Shown one piece after another: positions 60,787 to 64,000 of a stretch of 64,000 nt of DNA. Within the stretch, counting starts at the first letter, position 1. Every line of letters begins with the position of its first letter. Source of the DNA: Catenulispora acidiphila DSM 44928 (lineage in GTDB: Bacteria; Actinomycetota; Actinomycetes; Streptomycetales; Catenulisporaceae); assembly GCF_000024025.1 (NCBI RefSeq), contig NC_013131.1, positions 10,148,229 through 10,212,228 on the forward strand, written 5' to 3'. The position numbers were made by a program, and so were the translations under genes. Below the pieces are notes generated by a model, which was not told the origin of the DNA, searched no databases, and saw only the letters and a list, made by a program, of their open reading frames with translations.

Positions 60787-61686
60787 TCAGTAGGCGGGGA
60801 AAGGGCCCCAGTTCTTGATCGCGAAGCGGTCGCCGTCACGCGCGACCTCCAAGGCGGTCTGCCCGGTGAAGTGCGCGGGCAGCACCAGAGCGGTGTTGTC
60901 CGCGGCCCAGCCAAGCAGGTCACGCCGGGTCGCCTGCGCGGTCGCCGGGTCCTCGCAGAAGCAGCTGTCGAACTCGGTATGGGCGACCTGGAGCGGGGTG
61001 TGCAGCAGGTCTCCGGCGAACAGCGCCTTGTCCTCGCCGGAGCTGAGAATCAGGACGCTGGCACCCGGTGTGTGCCCCGGAGCGGCGAGCAGCCGCAAGG
61101 CGCCGTCCACCCGATGTTCGTCTTCCCAGAGCTGAATCCGCCCCGCCGCCCGGACCGGCTCGATGCTGTCCTCGAAGGCGTTCTCGTTGACGCTGCCGGC
61201 GATTCCCGGGTTCTTCGCCGGGTCGAAGTGCTCGAAGTCCACCCTCGGCATCAGGTAGGTGGCGTTCGGGAACGTCGGGACCCATTGCCCGTCGACCAGC
61301 CGGGTGTTCCAGCCGATGTGGTCGACGTGCAGGTGGGTGTTCACGACCAGGTCCACGTCCTCGGGGCGGACGCCGGCCGCCGCCAGGTTCTCCAGGTAGC
61401 CCAGGGACAGGTGGTCCCAGGCGCCGACCGCCGGCCGGGTCTTGTCGTTGCCGACGCCGGTGTCCACCAGGATCGTGCGGCCCTCGCTGCGCAGCACGTA
61501 GGTCTGGAACGCCACCCGCACCTGCCCGTCCTCGTCCCCGAGGTGGTGCGGCACGAGCCAATCGCGGTTGTCCTGCCAGGCCTCGCCGGTCCAGCCCGGG
61601 AAGAACTGCTCCGGGGTCATGCCGACGGGTCCGTGCATCTCTTCGACCCTGGCGACGGTCACGTCGCCAATCTTGATCTCGTTCAT
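60787..61686 (-). CDS. Metallo-beta-lactamase-fold hydrolase
   Basis: 299 aa from ATG 61686. The zinc motif HTHLHVDHIG (HxHxDH, about residues 115-122) is present, with further ligands in PGHTPGASVLIL and FAGDLLHTPLQ and a final His in LPAHFTG. It belongs to the large quorum-quenching lactonase / glyoxalase II-like group without a fixed substrate. It is divergent from the MmyB-type regulator (start 61773), which is the likely controller of this gene. Confidence 0.87.
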   Translation of the reverse strand: MNEIKIGDVTVARVEEMHGPVGMTPEQFFPGWTGEAWQDNRDWLVPHHLGDEDGQVRVAFQTYVLRSEGRTILVDTGVGNDKTRPAVGAWDHLSLGYLENLAAAGVRPEDVDLVVNTHLHVDHIGWNTRLVDGQWVPTFPNATYLMPRVDFEHFDPAKNPGIAGSVNENAFEDSIEPVRAAGRIQLWEDEHRVDGALRLLAAPGHTPGASVLILSSGEDKALFAGDLLHTPLQVAHTEFDSCFCEDPATAQATRRDLLGWAADNTALVLPAHFTGQTALEVARDGDRFAIKNWGPFPAY

Positions 61687-61772
61687 GAGGCAACTATCGG
61701 CAGCCTTCGGCATCGGTAGCCACACCGCGCCAGGGTGCGGCTAGCGCGGCGATCCGGGCGGAGAATCGTGTC

Positions 61773-62669
61773 ATGAGTGATCGCGAAGCAGTCTGGGAGC
61801 TCGGAGCGTTCCTCAAGACGTGCCGGGCCCGGGTCCAGCCCGAAGAACTCGGCCTGACCTCCTACGGAGGCCGCCGCCGCGTGCCGGGTCTGCGCCGCGA
61901 GGAGCTGGCGCAGCTCGCCGGCGTGAGCCCGTCGTACTACGCCCGGCTGGAGCAGGGCCAGTCCCGGCACGCCTCCCCGCAGGTCCTCGACGCGATCGCG
62001 GCCGCCCTCGAGCTGACCGGGCCCGAGCGCGAACACCTGCGCACGCTGGCCGCGGCGGCGGGACGGCGGCGCGCCGCGCGGCCCACCGCGCCCGAACACG
62101 CGGATCCGGCGCTGACCGAGCTGCTCGCGGCCATGCCGCAGGTCCCCGCGCTCATCCTCGGCCGGCGCAGCGACGTGCTCGCCTGGAACCCGCTGGGTCA
62201 CGCACTGCTGGCGGGCCACCAGAACTACGAGGCGGCCGGTGTGCCCGGACGGCGCGTCAACATGACCGAGCTCGTCTTCCTGGACGCCGACACCCGCGAG
62301 CTCTACGCGGACTGGGAGCGCAAAGCCCGCGCCGCGGTGGGGAATCTGCGCCTGGTCGCCGGGGCACATCCGGACGACCCCGCCCTCGCCGCGCTCATCG
62401 GTCGGCTCACCATGGCCAGCCCCGAATTCGGCGCGCTGTGGGCCGACCACCGCGTCCAGGCTTGCGCCACAGCCGTCTATGAGCTGCGGCATCCGCGGAT
62501 CGGCACTGTCTCCGTCACGCAACAGACGCTGCGCGCCGTCGAGCGGCCCGATCAGACGCTGGTCACCTGCACCGCCCCGGCCGGATCAGCATCGGCTGCG
62601 GCCTTGACCATGCTCGCTCACCTGGCCGATCCGGCTGTCGCGGAGCGCCGAGCTGAGACTGCTTCGTAA
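61773..62669 (+). CDS. MmyB-type helix-turn-helix transcriptional regulator
   Basis: 298 aa. An Xre-like HTH occupies ~10-75 (RRRVPGLRREELAQLAGVSPSYYARLEQGQSRHASPQVLDAIAAAL). The remainder is the MmyB ligand-binding domain (VPALILGRRSDVLAWNPLGHALL, YADWERKARAAVGNLRLVAGAHPDDP, FGALWADHRVQACATAVYELRHPRIGTVSV). MmyB proteins bind fatty-acid-like ligands. It is divergent from the metallo-beta-lactamase-fold hydrolase, a very common actinobacterial pairing. Confidence 0.92.
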   Translation: MSDREAVWELGAFLKTCRARVQPEELGLTSYGGRRRVPGLRREELAQLAGVSPSYYARLEQGQSRHASPQVLDAIAAALELTGPEREHLRTLAAAAGRRRAARPTAPEHADPALTELLAAMPQVPALILGRRSDVLAWNPLGHALLAGHQNYEAAGVPGRRVNMTELVFLDADTRELYADWERKARAAVGNLRLVAGAHPDDPALAALIGRLTMASPEFGALWADHRVQACATAVYELRHPRIGTVSVTQQTLRAVERPDQTLVTCTAPAGSASAAALTMLAHLADPAVAERRAETAS

Positions 62670-62725
62670 TACGCGCGGGTGCTTCTCATGCTTTCCGGCC
62701 CTGGTCGGCGCCCGGGCGAATGCCG

Positions 62726-62762
62726 AAGCGGCGCGCCTCCCAGAGGTGGGGGCGCGCCGCTT
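62726..62762. terminator. Bidirectional terminator
   Basis: AAGCGGCGCGCC pairs with GGCGCGCCGCTT; inner CCC/GGG extend the stem. T-runs follow on each strand. It separates the convergent genes ending at 62669 and 62802. Confidence 0.85.
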
Positions 62763-62801
62763 CTTGCTGACTGTCAGTTGTCTGCGATCGGATGACTGCG
62801 A

Positions 62802-63332
62802 TCAGGCGTTCTTCGGGGCGCGGGTCGGGTCGTCGACGGTCGGCCAGGTGCCTTCGCGCCGTGCCTGCTTGACGTCCTCGACGTACTCGCGGCTGAACAT
62901 CGCGGCGAGCATCGCCACGCCACCGCGTGCCACGCGCACCTCGCCGCTGTGGATCCGGCCGGTCAGGCGCACGCGGCGGACGTCGGCGGCGGGTTCGGCG
63001 TCCTTGTTCTTGCGTGCGTTGTGCTGGCCGACGCTGTCTTTCACCTTGCCGCTGCCGCTCCAGGCGATGTCGCGCTGATCGACGACGGCGTCGTCGGGCA
63101 GCAGCAGCTTCACCAGGGCGCGGTCCAGGTCCAGGTCGACGACGAGCTCGCCGGCCGGAAGCTGCGCCGAGCGCAGGTCCAGCACGACCGAGCCGCGGCG
63201 GGCGCGGACCTCGAAGCGGTCGGCGCTGGTCCAGTTGCCCAGGCGCTTGACCGCGTTGTGGTCGACGTGCAGGCGGACCGGCTCGGCGGCGGCGTCGGCG
63301 GCGGTGCGGGTGGTGGAGATCGAGCTGTTCAT
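62802..63332 (-). CDS. Hypothetical protein of an actinobacterial family beside padR
   Basis: 176 aa from ATG 63332. No signal peptide or membrane segment. The core RFEVRARRGSVVLDLRSAQLPAGELVVDLDLDRALVKLLLPDDAVVDQRDIAWSG is a repetitive beta-strand pattern like that of DUF4097/DUF1707-associated proteins, and FSREYVEDVKQARREGTWPTVDDP is a conserved ending. Homologues are regularly found beside PadR regulators as here, so it is probably controlled by it. Its function is unknown. Confidence 0.7.
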   Translation of the reverse strand: MNSSISTTRTAADAAAEPVRLHVDHNAVKRLGNWTSADRFEVRARRGSVVLDLRSAQLPAGELVVDLDLDRALVKLLLPDDAVVDQRDIAWSGSGKVKDSVGQHNARKNKDAEPAADVRRVRLTGRIHSGEVRVARGGVAMLAAMFSREYVEDVKQARREGTWPTVDDPTRAPKNA

Positions 63333-63408
63333 TTCGGGCGCTCCTCGGGATCTGCCCTCTGTGTTCTCCGGGAACTGCTTGAGGGACCGGGGTTCGTGCT
63401 GACTTCTT

Positions 63409-63459
63409 GATAGTTGCACTGACACTAGTTGCCTGTCAACTATCCTTCTTGTAACTAGT
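63409..63459. promoter_or_regulatory. Cluster of TAGTTG boxes (PadR operator candidate)
   Basis: GATAGTTG (63409-63416) is inverted at 63437-63444 (CAACTATC). TAGTTGC recurs at 63411 and 63426, and ACTAGT at 63424 and 63454. The cluster lies between the divergent 63332 gene and padR. Confidence 0.6.
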
Positions 63460-63482
63460 CTCCCAGTGGCTATGATGAGGGC

Positions 63483-64000
63483 ATGGCAGCAGCTCAGAAC
63501 TCCGCGGCCGGCGCGACCCGCCGCTCTCCGCTCGCCCTCGCGGTCCTCGCCCTGCTCGGCTACAAGCCGCTGCACCCGTACGGCGTGCAGCGGCTTCTCA
63601 AGGAATGGGGCAAGGAGAACGTCGTCAACGTCGGACAGCGCGCGAGCCTGTACAAGACGATGGAGCGGCTCACGGCGGCCGGGCTGATCGCGGTCCGGGA
63701 GACCGAGCGCGACCAGCAGTACCCGGAGCGGACCGTCTACGAGCTCACCGACGCCGGACGCGAGGCGGCGCGGGCGTGGATCGACGACATCGTGCGCGTG
63801 CCGCGACCGGAGTATCCGGAGTTCCCCGCCGCGCTGTCGTTCCTGATGGTGCTGGAGCCGGAGGTGGTGCTGGCCGCGTTGAGCGAGCGGCGTGAGACCG
63901 TCGCGAAGACGTTGGCTCAGGCGAAGCAGGGTATGGCGGAGGCGCGGCAGTACGGGCTACCGAAGGTGACGCTGCTGGACGACGAGTACTTGGTCGCGGT
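63483..64000 (+). CDS. PadR-family transcriptional regulator (3' end outside the window)
   Basis: At least 172 aa from ATG 63483; the window ends before the stop. The winged helix is clear: SPLALAVLALLGYKPLHPYGVQRLLKEWGKENVVNVGQRASLYKTMERLTAAGLIAVRETERDQQYPERTVYELTDAG (about 15-92). The C-terminal helical domain (ALSFLMVLEPEVVLAALSERRETVAKTLAQ) continues past the edge. PadR proteins repress genes for phenolic stress or drug efflux. The TAGTTG box cluster just upstream suggests control of itself and of the divergent gene. Confidence 0.9.
   Translation, partial: MAAAQNSAAGATRRSPLALAVLALLGYKPLHPYGVQRLLKEWGKENVVNVGQRASLYKTMERLTAAGLIAVRETERDQQYPERTVYELTDAGREAARAWIDDIVRVPRPEYPEFPAALSFLMVLEPEVVLAALSERRETVAKTLAQAKQGMAEARQYGLPKVTLLDDEYLVA

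Overview
The window is chromosomal DNA of a high-GC actinomycete. Evidence: very G/C-rich third codon positions, frequent GTG starts, and actinobacterial marker families (FbiC/F420, LytR-CpsA-Psr protein, IdeR/DmdR-type regulator, class E sortase substrate, NsdA-like regulator, SigE-family ECF sigma factor). The gene content suits a soil organism near Streptomyces or Catenulispora; the genus cannot be fixed from sequence alone.

Region 1-28.2 kb is a catabolic region. It carries a partial Zn alcohol dehydrogenase, a flavin reductase, two enoyl-CoA hydratases, an ATP-grasp acyl-CoA ligase, two AMP-forming acyl-CoA ligases, a TetR repressor, three short-chain dehydrogenases, a DUF35 protein with an Ltp-like thiolase, three luciferase-like (LLM) oxidoreductases, the F420 biosynthesis gene fbiC and an unrecognised 275-aa protein. 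Seven copies of a 19-bp palindrome close to ATCTGACGCNGCGTCAGAT lie in front of these genes, one across the TetR start codon. I read this as one TetR regulon for acyl-CoA/lipid (possibly steroid or terpenoid) catabolism that also drives F420 synthesis. Ordinary genes are interspersed: an ECF sigma factor with its partner, a secreted HxH protein, an LCP protein and a lipoprotein.

Region 28.3-48.9 kb is mostly housekeeping and surface genes: a Tyr/Gln-repeat membrane protein, an NsdA-like regulator, a small prim-pol protein, a sortase-anchored protein, an IdeR/DmdR regulator, an ArsR/MFS pair, an M48 protease, a UdgX-type uracil-DNA glycosylase, pdxH, citrate synthase, a SigE-family sigma factor with its partner, serC, an RNA ligase-like phosphoesterase, an MFS exporter with a possible iron box, and dcd with a G-quadruplex-prone leader.

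Region 48.98-51.68 kb is a small decayed integrative element. It lies between an intact tRNA-Gly(CCC) and a perfect 42-bp copy of the tRNA 3' end. Inside are the tail of a tyrosine integrase, a frameshifted NUDIX gene, an unknown gene and a small membrane protein.

Region 51.9-64 kb carries a sedolisin protease, a beta-lactamase-like serine hydrolase, a MocR regulator divergent from a class V aminotransferase and MFS pair (their start codons overlap head to head), a membrane/coiled-coil/HTH protein, a metallo-beta-lactamase-fold hydrolase, an MmyB-type regulator and a PadR regulator cut by the window end. Convergent gene pairs are usually separated by strong perfect hairpins.
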